Shown here piece by piece: positions 9,360-18,404 of a stretch of 20,775 bases of DNA (position 1 is its first letter; every line of letters begins with the position of its first letter). Source of the DNA: Haplomitrium mnioides. Taxonomy: Eukaryota > Marchantiophyta > Haplomitriopsida > Calobryales. The position numbers were made by a program, and so were the translations under genes. Under the pieces are notes generated by a model that was given only the letters and a program-made list of their open reading frames with translations, did not search any database and was not told the origin of the DNA. Location: contig JBNGIS010017917.1 of NCBI GenBank assembly GCA_049999725.1, positions 1-20,775 of the forward strand, read 5' to 3'.

Positions 9360-11209
9360 ATGAGTGGAGAGAGACTTTCCTCTCCTAGCTTTAGGGGAGT
9401 CATACTTCCCTCCAGTTGGAAGAAGGAGAAATTGATGGTGGAGAGGATAGGTCTGTTGGGACTGTTCGAGATGCCATGCCAGATACACTCCCCAACTATG
9501 ATGGTTGAGCTCTTGGGAGGGCTAAAGGGTCATGAGGTGACTGTGAGAGGGAGGACTTTTGAGATTAATCCAGCTCTAATTCACAATGTGTACAAGCTTT
9601 CCAGTAGTGGACAGAACGAGCTCATGCTGGGGAGGAAGGAGATGGTACTCCCTTTGGTGGTGCCTGATGCTGTGGGGTATAAAGATGGATGGATGGTGAG
9701 AGATGTGAGAGATCAGGGGCTGCGACGGGTAGCGACCACATGGGCAACCCTTGTTACTCCGGAGAAGGTGAACTTTATCTCTGGCCGTGTCCTCCTTATG
9801 CTTCAATGGGGCTCTTCCGGAACGAGATACAGATGGACGTCTTTGTTTTGTGATGTGGTAATAAGGATGTTCAACTTGAAGAGCCAGACCAATTATTTGG
9901 GCCCGGTGGTGTACCACATATTGCATAATGTGGGGTTACTTGAGGAGTCAGAGAGGAGGGAGATGGACAAGATGAGGTCTTTTATGGCCATCCCTCCGAG
10001 AATCACACCATTGATAGTGACCTCACCAACCGCTGCCACACCAAGAGGAGATTCACAAACTCACCCCACGCCAAGAGAGAATATGGAGGAATTGGTGACT
10101 CCCCCTCCTCCTGTTGGGAGTGCCAAGATGACACCGACCTGGTCGTTTGCAGCCTTCCACGAGAGAGGGAGGAGTGGATTGGATAGTGGTGGAGTTTTGC
10201 GAGATGCCACTACGGTAGATACGATAGAAGGAGGTGATACTGATATAGAAGGGGGGATCCAGTTCGACCACTTGTGGAGGAGCAAGGAGGTGGTGACCCA
10301 ACTATAGAGGTCACTTTGGGTGAGACACAAGTCCCACCAGTAGATGAGTTGTTGGGGGTGTGTGAGGAGTTACTGCGTACAGCTTCGGGGTTGCAGCGAC
10401 AAGCAACCACGTTGAGAGCTGGGATTTTACACGAGCGGAAGAAGGCGGTGGTAGATCCTTTAACCACTCCTGAGTATTTGACCTTGAAGGAGAGACATAG
10501 GAGTTGCAGGAAGAGCTTTTGCATACTCAGACAAGGGCTTCTTGGGAGCGCCAAGTTTTGGTGGATCAAGTGCGAGGGATGCAGAGCTTAGCAATTGAGT
10601 TGGGACTGTCCCTTACGGATGCACATCAGAGTGTGGCTGACCATGCAGCGAGGTTGGAGGAGATGGGTGCATTGAGGTACAAGGCATCGACATATGATGC
10701 TTTAGTGACCCGCGGAGATGGGCCTCCCGAGCATGTACGAGCAGTACTGGAGGAGGTGGCTACTACCACGCTCATCCAGTTCGAGCATTTATTTGAAAGT
10801 TTGAGAGCAGAGAATGTGGCATTATCATCCTCCATCCAAGCGAAGACCAAAGCTAAAGAGAAGTTGAGAAGAAGGGTGTCACATCTTGTAGCCATGGTAG
10901 AGGGGAGAAAGGAGACTGAGGATGACCCAATTAGAGATGAGGAACTTCCGGGAGAGAGAGAGAGAGATGAGCGAGAGGGTGGAGGAGTTGATTGTCACTA
11001 CTACTGTGTTGCCAGCTTCTACTACTATGTTTGAAAAGAAGAGAAGATCCGAGTTCTTGGCTGAGTCGGGTGCCACTCCACTTCGGATGGGTGACGCCAA
11101 GGATGCCTCGGACGATATGGATTCCCTAGTGTTTTGACGGTCGTCGGTGAGGACTCGTGGAGGAGGAGAAGCTTCTACTAGGAGATTGAGACCGAGGAGG
11201 AGAGTGGCA
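9360..11209 (+). pseudogene. Accessory ORF with plant-transposon-protein-like domain and coiled coil, frameshifted
   Basis: The first part (9360-10307, 315 codons, ATG start) holds MMVELLGGLKGHEVTVRGRT, then WATLVTPEKVN and LGPVVYHILHNVGL. This layout resembles the 'putative plant transposon protein' domain found in Athila/Tat-type elements (established family, matched from memory). A Pro/Thr-rich linker follows. The frame then shifts at a G6 run (10251-10256), again near 10500, and again in a GA run (10952-10967). Across these shifts the product continues as a long Glu/Leu/Arg-rich coiled coil. A TGA at 11135-11137 precedes 24 codons of Arg-rich tail (RTRGGG, RRLRPRRR) ending in TAG at 11210. 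Its place after integrase is that of env-like ORFs. I cannot name a function. Confidence 0.55.
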
Positions 11210-11212
11210 TAG

Positions 11213-12163
11213 TTAGAGGAGTGTGGTTGTGACACTAGTATCTAGTTATATTATGGTCGTTGTAGATATCATTGGTAGTAGTTAATTTAAAGTAACTAGT
11301 TGTAGAATTGACAGTTGTTAAGTTAGTGGTAGTTGTGGCGGTTGCCACCTGACATCAACGGAGCGTTCCCGTGAGGGGGTATAGCTCCCACCTGAATGTT
11401 TTTCGTATCATTATCATAATTGTTTTCATGCATATTGAGCAAAGCGATAAAAAGTTTAGCGGTGGATTCAATCCCGAGTGAGTGCGTGGAAGAGAATTGA
11501 TGGTCCTTGATCTTTGCCTGTGAGGTGGTGTAACCTCGTTGGGTAGTAGGATCTCATAGAATGTCTTTTATACTTGTGATTGTTGAGTAAAGGAGAGATT
11601 TAGACTTCTCTCATTATGTGTGGCAAGGATGTTTGAGGCGCCTTATGCTTGGGCTTACAACTGATTGAGAATCGTTTGACCGACGTCGATTCTTAATTCC
11701 TTGGGAAATTCAAGCATAGGTTTTCCAAATCTACAAGTTAGGCTAGTATTGGAGAGGGCAAACTTAGGTGGCGAAGATTTCCGGGCCAAGCCGTGGACTC
11801 AATATAGCTATGCCTTTAGTTCTCATCTTGGTCAGTCCTAGAGGAAATTAACATGCCATGCATTGTGAGGTCTGATCTACCGTGAGTTGCGTTAGTTTTA
11901 AGCATTGAAGTACACTAATCCAACTTTCAGGAGAGAGATGGAGTGGAGAACCCTTGCTGAGAGTTCACGAGGATAGAATTCCAGCCTTTGAGTGCTGGGA
12001 TAAATACTCACTTTGGTTTGGCAAAGTCTAAATAAGCCAATTCAATCCTAAATGTATATAAGGTGTTAAGTTCCTAAGAAGAGCACCTTCCGCTCCTCTT
12101 TTCCCATTAGTTCGACCTCTGGTGGTCACTTCTGGATAATAGGAGTGCTGCCACTGTATTACA
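11213..12163 (+). mobile_element. Probable 3' LTR of the Ty3/gypsy element
   Basis: The stretch has no coding frame. Candidate left edges are TGTGACACTAG near 11228, after a GAGGAGGAGAG purine tract, or near 11380 after GTGAGGGGGTA. A TATA box (TGTATATAAGG) lies at about 12053-12063. About 100 bases on, the sequence reaches TATTACA, ending in CA at 12163, as an LTR should. Composition turns sharply AT-rich right after. There is no second copy in the window for comparison, so the LTR call rests on position and signals only. Confidence 0.45.
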
Positions 12164-12511
12164 GAGATAATCGTCTAAATTTAATGAGAATTTTTTGAAT
12201 CAATATATGAGTACAAAGATGACATACTATGGGTTAAGTCCACAAAAGAAACCAAAAGTGAAATTTTTAGAGAAAAAACAAACTTAAACATAAAATGTAG
12301 AAATCTTAGCTACTATTTATACCAAAAAATGAAGATTTTATATGCAAAAAGAGTGATGTGGTGTTTTAAAAACTACTTTCAACTATTAGCATTAAAATTT
12401 ATGAATTTGATGTTTACAATATTTATTTGCAAACAAAATATAAGCAAATTGCATGTAAAATATATTTTGTTTGCAAGTAAACATGAGAAACAAGCTAAAA
12501 TAATCACTTAT
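12164..12511. other. AT-rich stretch, probably remnant intron of gene copy A
   Basis: No gene is seen. It lies immediately downstream, on the minus strand, of the last recognisable exon of copy A, where copy B has a short intron and then its last exon. No counterpart of that last exon is present before the retroelement begins. Confidence 0.45.
12427..12476. repeat. Inverted repeat, 16-bp perfect arms
   Basis: TTGCAAACAAAATATA at 12427-12442 is the exact reverse complement of 12461-12476, with an 18-base loop. It could be a small foldback remnant or a hairpin in a transcript. I see no target-site duplication that would prove a MITE. Confidence 0.7.
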
Positions 12512-13065
12512 CAGATGTTGTGATCAATTACACAATAGACCTCCAAAGGAGCATCCTCAACGATGACATGATGATAGGAAGAATGAATAATAACAAAAGA
12601 CCAAAACTCTTAAGTAGTTACAACTATAAAGAATGACACCAAATTAAAAATGTCCTTCTTTGAAAAAGGATTTAAGTCACTATGCTTGCATTCCTTAAGG
12701 TTGTAACTATAAGTAATATCAACAATTGCTAAAGTAAAGTCTTTGGGTTTAATGAACCTCTTTAGTTACTAATCATTGGACTCTGTAGAGATGAAAAAAG
12801 ACCACGTTGAGTCTACTTATCTATGATAACATATTGGCTTCATCTGCATCCATGACTTCCTTCAAACTAGGGCTAATATTTTCCCTCTAACTTTGGTTTT
12901 GTATCCTCCAAAATTTTTATTTCACTGCCAAAAAACAAGAGAGTGGAAACTCAAGTAGAGCTTGGTCTTGCTCTTTGATTGCCTCCTTGGCAACCTCAGT
13001 TTTCTTTCTACCTTTAGTAGTTTTTGTCAACTTCTTTGATAGTTGACGTTTAATTGTTTTATCAC
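12512..13065 (-). pseudogene. Gene copy A, methyltransferase motif-IV exon (decayed)
   Basis: This aligns along its length with the 17651-18207 exon of copy B. It opens with GDKTIKRQLSKKLTKTTKGRKK (shared start GDKT.K.QL.KKLT, given here in part) and later reads DFTLAIVDITYSYNLKECKH, then EFWSFVIIHS and VYCVIDHNI. The box that is DIPY in copy B is DITY here (12709-12720). Several stops interrupt the frame. The acceptor side at 13066-13067 is still AG, but the donor that is GTGAGT in copy B reads ATAAGTG, so it has lost its GT. Beyond it no motif-I exon is found. This copy cannot make a working enzyme. Confidence 0.7.
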
Positions 13066-13189
13066 CTTTAGAAAACAAAAATACATAAGAACAAAACAAA
13101 TTTGAAGCATAAAATAGAGTAAAAAAACACAAAAATTTGAAAAACACAAAGATTATGATAACTACAGTTTAGACGTACAAGAAATAGAG

Positions 13190-13415
13190 AGTCCAAACAT
13201 GTATAGGCTCATGAGTCTATGCATGAAGGGACTCATAGGTCCATTTGCGCATAGGCTTGTGAGCCTATGTGCATATGGACTCACAATTCAATGCACGTAT
13301 AGATTTGCAAGTCTATGTGCAAAGGGGCTTGCAAGTATATGTGTTCATACACTCGCGAGTCCTTGCAATCATAGGCTTGCAAGTCCACGCACACATGGAC
13401 TCTCAAGTCAATAAG
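13190..13415 (-). repeat. Palindromic minisatellite in intron of copy A
   Basis: About nine units of roughly 24 bases, each built from a 'GTCTATGC..AAGGGACTC' or 'CCTATG.GCATA.GG' type near-palindrome followed by a short spacer. The units are diverged forms of the AGTCCATGCGCGCATGGACT palindrome seen more cleanly at 19981-20216. It occupies the intron between the large exon and the motif-IV exon, the same intron that in copy B holds a like array and the N gap. Confidence 0.75.
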
Positions 13416-13506
13416 CTAACTAGTTGTATGAAATTGACAAAAAGCAATGAAAAATAAAAAAAAAAATCAAAGAACTAAAATGTCTCAAACAAAACAAACA
13501 ACTTAC

Positions 13507-14925
13507 CAAAAGTTTCTCAAAGCTCGAGTGGATGAGAAATTGCATTTACACCTTCTCTAAGGTTTGATAGCAAAGATCTTAACAAAAAAAACTTCACCAT
13601 TGCGGCAAAACTTTGTCTCTCTAACTTTCAAAATATTTCATCAATTGATAGCTCTCCTACCTCAACCTACTTCAAAACTGAAATCTTTATTTTGTTTGGA
13701 AGATCTTGAAGGGAGCTTAAAAGGGTCCACTTCATGTCCTCCATGCACAAAGAACCCTTGGTGGTAGACTTATAGCCCTCCACTTAGTTTTTCTTCCACA
13801 TTACAAATACGACATGATGTAGTTTCCACAACTTACCACTATAAAAGTCCAAATGAAAGCAATTATCTTGAGATTTATTTATGGCATTTTCAACAGTGGA
13901 ATTTAATTTAATTTCCAAAGTTTCCAAAACAAGCTCTCTTTTTAGTTTTTGGGATGAAATCATTCTACTCTCCACAAAACACTAGTGTAAGTTGACATTA
14001 TTTCCAATTGATATTTCTGGTTGTAATTATTCTTCATTGCAAAAATTCAGGATTTTCTTGGTGTCAACCCCATGTATATGTAGCAATGCAGAGCATTAGC
14101 ACTAGATTCTTTGTTCTATATTTTATTATCAACAGCTTCATTGCATCAACACTCTGATTGCCTTGATAGTCTCGTACCTATACTTGTCAGGCTTCTTAAA
14201 ATCAAACTTTGACTTGTCATTGAGACCACTATTTGAGTTCACCACCACTATGAAAAAAGAATGCACATACTTATTTGTTAGCATACACTACACCAATTTC
14301 TCAACAAAATCTTCATTCAATCATCTTGTCTAGAATAACCCCCAATTCTCCATCCTAGAGTTTGGCAGATTAAATTTTTTGAGACTAACTTTGTCTCCTC
14401 CCACACCCTCCATCACTAGATCGTAGCTTCTCAAATTTTATTCTTACCTTTCTCATAAATAGTCTAATTTTCAACTTGCTCTTTCTTTGTAAATGTCCTT
14501 GTTCCTTTGTGCCCTGCCTTTTTTGTTCTTAAAGTAGATGCATATGGCTCAAACTCATGCTTGGTATCCTCTTTTGAACCACTAGAAGTTGAAGAAGAAG
14601 GATTGTTTGTTGCTGCACTTTGGAGAGATGGAGGTAGAGGCTTGTTGCAAATCAACACCATTGGAGTCATCTTCTATTTTTTGCTGACTTTACTTTTTGT
14701 GGATGAGCTTTCAATTGACACCACTGCTTTTTGCTTTATGGATGTTTAAGATCTACCTATTACAGCTAAGGTGAAGGTTGTCGCACTTGAGTGTGGAATG
14801 CAATGCGCAATAGAGAATCTTGGCTTGACTTCAAAATTTAAATTAAGAGCTAGCTTGACAAAAATCTCTCTCCAAGCATTTTGTATTAGGGTTCCCATGA
14901 CAAAGTCAATAAGATATTGCGCCAT
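13507..14925 (-). pseudogene. Gene copy A, large exon with linker and ParB-like region (decayed)
   Basis: This corresponds to copy B 19879-18405. Near its start it reads IPHSSATTFTL (copy B VPHSSAATFSV). A Ser/Thr-rich linker (NNPSSSTSSGSKEDTK) leads to GHKGTRTFTKKEQV (copy B SHKGLRTFQERVQV). The ParB-like signature reads KGNQSVDAMKLL, so the His of copy B's GNH is Gln. MKNNYNQKYQLE matches copy B MDDNYDWKYRLE. Near its end SSQKLKRELVLETLEIKLNSTVENAINKSQDN, in two parts, matches copy B closely. Many stops and frameshifts are present. The acceptor that is CAG in copy B is CAA here (14926-14928). The donor GTAAGT at 13501-13506 is kept. Confidence 0.7.
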
Positions 14926-14994
14926 TTGAAAACAAAAACGTAAAGGTTAAAACGTCAAAGTGGATAGTTGTGCCATGGTGCGCAATACTTATAG

Positions 14995-15330
14995 GACAAT
15001 ATAAGCTAAGCACGTTTAGACTCTAGAGTCCATGGGCACATGGATATGGGAGTCCTTGCACATATAGACTTTAGAATCCATGCTTGCATGGACTCTCATG
15101 TCCATAAGCGCAAGAACTTGAGAGTCCATGCACACATTGACTCTCATGTCCATAACACAAGAGCTTGAGAGTCTATGTGCATATAGACTCTAGAGTCTAA
15201 GCACTCAAAGACTCCAAATTCTATGGGCGCATGAACCCATGTGTTTATGCCTGCATAGAATAGCTCACTAGTTGTGCGGTCAAACTCAAGAGTCCATGAG
15301 TATATGAACTCTCTAGTTCTTGAGTTCTTA
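14995..15330 (-). repeat. Palindromic minisatellite in first intron of copy A
   Basis: About 13 diverged units such as AGAGTCCATGCACACATTGA and GAGTCTATGTGCATATAGACTC, spaced at 24-30 bases. Each is an imperfect palindrome of the AGTCCATG/CATGGACT family. It lies in the same intron as the 19981-20216 array of copy B. Confidence 0.8.
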
Positions 15331-15371
15331 GACTCAACATTGGACAAAAACTAGAAGCAAAATGTACTTAC

Positions 15372-15766
15372 CATTTTTTTCTTGTATACCTCGATCAAAT
15401 CCTTGTTGAAGAAGGATTTGTTGTTGAAGACATCTTTACCCGCTACGTCTTCACTTGCAAATTTTTAGGAGGAGGCTTTGAACAATCCAATGCCCTCTTT
15501 GCTAGTTACAAGAAGCCCAATATGACTTATGCTTTTCTTACACACCATTGTCACCTGTGCAAATCTCCCCACATTGAATTTCTTATACTTGCCACTTTAA
15601 AAGCACAAGTGGTCTTATAGGTCCTACATTTTTCTATATAAAATTAAACATTTGTAGGCTAATCTTGTTGGCTCAATAAGTTTGATCACATCGGTGTAGC
15701 AATATGGTTTATTCTGAGCAGGTTTGCAATTGACACCTATGTTGCAATGTTCGCAACTCTTACAAA
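15372..15766 (-). pseudogene. Gene copy A, first visible exon (decayed)
   Basis: It matches copy B 20278-20622: NKPYCYTDVIKLIEPTRL against KPYRYSDVIKAIEPLKL, then KKFNVGRFAQVTMVCKKSIS and IGLLVTSKEGIGLF against FNLGLVVQITMI and KVNIGLLV. The segment ends at ATG|GTAAGT (15370-15372), a good donor at the same place as in copy B. An AG acceptor lies at 15767-15768. Stops occur near 15624 and within the second half. I do not recognise the domain. It may bind DNA or a partner, but that is a guess. Anything further 5' of the gene is not visible here. Confidence 0.6.
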
Positions 15767-15770
15767 CTGA

Positions 15771-16379
15771 AAACATAGAAGGAAAAAAATGTACAACAAA
15801 TTCTAATATAAATGTAAGAGGCAAAATATAGCCAAATAAGAAGTAGCTAGAAAATCAATCGCAAAAAAGAAAAAAAAAACTGACATGTGTATCTCTCACA
15901 ATGGAAAGAAACTTTCTATCTGAGTTTCTCTTACATCAAAAAATCAAAAGTGGTTTTCTTACCAAAACAAAATTCATGTAGGCCATGCTATATCATTTTG
16001 CATAGTAAAAAGAATTTAGTATATAAAACACTAAAAACATCTATCTTTCTAGTTTTTTTTTTCTTTTTCTCTAAAACTTTTCAATTTTTTTCAAAAACAT
16101 CAAATTTAAGACTAAAATTTTCTTTTCGAAAAAGAAATTGTTTTTTATGAACAAAAAAAATGCATATTTTCTATTTAGATTATATTTCAAATATTTCTTT
16201 TTAGAAAAAACTTTAAAAACAAACATTTTGGTTATTCGAATATTTAAAAAAACTTGACACTATTGTGAATAAACTAAATTCATCAAAAAAGAAATAAAAT
16301 ATATATCTTTCGGTAGAAAAAAACTACAAGAAACGTAAATGTCCAATCGGGTAAGGACTTTAAACCTGACTTTGAGCAT
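15771..16379. other. AT-rich spacer between gene copies
   Basis: No gene is seen. It has long A and T runs (for example T-rich at 16050-16090 and A-rich around 16145 and 16200-16330). It probably includes 5' intron or upstream sequence of copy A. Confidence 0.4.
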
Positions 16380-16720
16380 CGTAGCCAACAAAGTCTATGC
16401 AAGCATAGACTCCAAACTAGAACTGCAAAGCCTATGCACGCATAGACTCCAAACAAGAATCCTAAATCCTCTGCCTGCTTAGACTTTGAACAAGAACAAT
16501 GAAGCTATGCACACATGGACTTTCAACTAGAATCCTAGAGCCAAAACACGTCAAGGTTCTAAACAAGAACCCTGCAACCTATGTAAGCATAGACATTGAA
16601 CAAGAACCTTTTGACCAACGGGTGTGGTGCAGAGACTCTGAACAACAACCTTATAGCTTAAGCGCGCAAGGAATCCGACCAAGAACTACAAAGACTTAAT
16701 GCGCAAAGATACTAAACAAT
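16380..16720. repeat. Palindrome-bearing repeat array between the gene copies
   Basis: About ten units of 35-40 bases with the pattern CCTATGCA.GCATAGACTC followed by AAACAAGAAC. The inner part is again a near-palindrome (TATGC/GCATA), but the spacer AAACAAGAACC is longer and different from that in the intron arrays, so this is a related but separate subfamily. Confidence 0.7.
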
Positions 16721-16929
16721 GTGCAAAGACTCCAAATCATTCTAAGATTAGTAATTGCGTTCAAACCATTCTTAGACTATCAATTGGGTCAACTTATTCT
16801 TAGGTGCAATAAACTGAATCGTGATGAAAAGACTTGTAATAGATTGAAAGAGCAACAAGATGAAACTTTGCAAAAATAGATTTGGAAAAAATAAATTTTA
16901 TTATTGATGCAAAGTGTACAAAGACGTCC

Positions 16930-17548
16930 TTAGACTCTCTCCTCTTCGAGAGGAACTGTTTCATCTAAATCTACAAGATGAGCATCTGCAACCGCTAGAG
17001 AATCTTGTCAAGACCTTCCAGTCCCTGATATTACAATAGAGTCACCAGAAGCATCTGCAGTACCAGAAGGAATAGGTTCCTTGTGGTGAGCAAAAACTAT
17101 CTTTGACTCAGTCACATTGGATGGCAAGGAAGCCATCTCCAAAACCCTCTAAGGAATATAAATAGACTAACGTCTATCATATTCCATGGCAATGCAATTT
17201 CGCATCAGCTTAAGAACACATACAAAGCCTGTGCCAGACCCAGAGCATAGATCAAGGATCCAATCATGCTCTATTGATAAATGGTCGAAAAAAAAATTGT
17301 ACAGAGCCTGCGGCTTCTGATAAACATTCACAGAAGCATCATCTCTTGGATGTTTAAGCTTTGCAGAAACTGCAGAGTAGCTAAAAACACTCCGCATAGG
17401 CTGCCGAGGAAGTCTGGTCGCAGAAGAAGCTTGCAAGTTGAAATGGCGCATGCTCCTTTTTCCTTCCTTTGTCCAGTAGCCCACCATCCAATGCTCGTGG
17501 GCATGTGCGATTCTGGGGCCACCGGAATGATGTATATTGCTTTTGTCC
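16930..17548 (-). pseudogene. Gene copy B, last exon: methyltransferase motif X/I region
   Basis: The exon starts after TTTTTGCAG (17549-17551) and ends at TAA 16930-16932, about 206 codons. It reads AHEHWMVGYWTKEG, then RLPRQPMRSVFSYS, VYQKPQALYNFFFDHLS (motif X-like: KP..L....) and DWILDLCSGSGTGFVCVL (motif I, S-adenosylmethionine-binding loop, about 17209-17270), then NCIAMEYDRR. This is the pattern 'KP..LL...I......G..VLD.F.GSGTT...A...GR...G.E.D' of DNA amino-methyltransferases. In-frame stops: TAG at 17167-17169 and 17149-17151, TGA at 17008-17010. The acidic tail after motif I is family-specific. The split codon AG|G across the upstream intron keeps the frame. Confidence 0.75.
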
Positions 17549-17650
17549 CTGCAAAAAGATAAACAATCACATCAAACATTGTAACGAAAATGCAAGAGAA
17601 ATAAAAAACAAAGAAATCAAAAATAAATAAAAAATGAAAGAACAACTCAC
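17549..17650 (-). other. Intron 3 of copy B (102 bases)
   Basis: The donor is CAG|GTGAGT and the acceptor TTTTTGCAG|G on the minus strand, with an A/T-rich interior. The intron lies in phase 2 and its removal joins the motif-IV and motif-I exons in one frame, which is good evidence that it is a true spliceosomal intron. Confidence 0.8.
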
Positions 17651-18207
17651 CTGATGTCGTGATCAATTACACAAAAGACTTCAAAAAGGGCATCCTCAAT
17701 GATGCCAAACTGCTGCAAAGAATGTATGATTACAAAAGACCAAAAATCCGAAGTAGTTATTGCCGCAAAAGATGATACCATATAAAAAATGTCATCTTTT
17801 GAAAACGGTTCCGAGTCATCATGCTTACATTCCTTTAGGTTATGCCCGTAAGGAATATCAGCAATAGCCAAAGTGAAACACCTAGGTTTCACAAGGCCCT
17901 TCAATTGTTGAGCGTTGGCCTCCCTGTGGACTTGATAAAATGCCACGTTGAGATCATCGACATAAGACAGTAAGTCTTCTTCCTCATCTCTCACAAGTCC
18001 TTCTGTTGTGAGAGATGCAGCACCATTTTGCTGTCGTGCTTTTCACTCTCTGGCCTTCTGGCAGTGGAGAAGAAAAGCCAGAGGGTAAGAGACCAACGTA
18101 GGAGGCTGGTCTTGTTCTTCGGAGGCTTCATCGACCCCAGATTTCTTTCTTCCTTTTGCAGCTGTTGTCAATTTCTTTGCTAGCTGCTGCTTGAAAGTTT
18201 TGTCCCC
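17651..18207 (-). pseudogene. Gene copy B, methyltransferase motif-IV exon
   Basis: About 186 codons between a TTTTTTTCAG acceptor (18208-18210) and a CAG|GTGAGT donor. After a basic start (GDKTFKQQLAKKLTTAAKGR) it reads CFTLAIADIPYGHNLKE. The DIPY box (17848-17859) fits motif IV, the [DNS]PP[YFW] catalytic loop that positions the base's amino group in N6-adenine and N4-cytosine methyltransferases. The second residue is Ile, not the usual Pro. DFWSFVIIHSLQQFG then fits the 'W..+V..S' strand and helix after motif IV. Because motif IV precedes motif I, the order is that of beta-class enzymes. One in-frame TGA lies at 18043-18045. Confidence 0.72.
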
Positions 18208-18284
18208 CTGAAAAAAATCAAAACAAAAACATTAGAGAATAAAAAAAACATTCAAAGGTTAAAACCCTAAAACATTTTAGAGTC

Positions 18285-18304
18285 CATGCGCACATGGACT
18301 TCGA
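18285..18304 (-). repeat. Palindromic minisatellite unit at edge of sequence gap
   Basis: GAGTCCATGCGCACATGGAC, a near-perfect palindrome, sits directly against the N run. The array presumably continues into the gap, which would explain why assembly failed here. It lies in intron 2 of copy B, as the array at 13190-13415 does in copy A. Confidence 0.6.
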
Positions 18305-18404
18305 NNNNNNNNNNNNNNNNNNNNNNNNNNNNNNNNNNNNNNNNNNNNNNNNNNNNNNNNNNNNNNNNNNNNNNNNNNNNNNNNNNNNNNNNNNNNNNNN
18401 NNNN
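18305..18404. other. Assembly gap of 100 N
   Basis: Exactly 100 unknown bases, the usual placeholder for a scaffold gap of unknown size. It hides the 3' end of the large exon of copy B and most of intron 2. Confidence 0.99.

Larger units (their letters stand above)
3293..12163 (+). mobile_element. 5'-truncated Ty3/gypsy retrotransposon with downstream accessory ORF
   Basis: The order protease, reverse transcriptase, RNase H, integrase (3293-7465) is that of Ty3/gypsy elements, because integrase follows RNase H. No chromodomain follows the integrase, and the end of the integrase resembles non-chromovirus (Tat/Athila-type) plant elements with FPGKL..RWEGPF. A polypurine tract, a repeat-rich spacer, a second ORF (9360-11209) and a probable 3' LTR follow. 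I see no gag, primer binding site or 5' LTR, and the left edge is uncertain (3293-3380). The right edge at 12163 is inferred from a terminal CA after a TATA box. All ORFs are broken, so the element cannot move on its own. Confidence 0.75.

Noticed and set aside
17328-17666. 112-codon minus-strand frame spanning the 17549-17650 intron
   Set aside because: It reads through the intron in a different frame from the methyltransferase-like exon. The spliced frame carries the conserved motifs.
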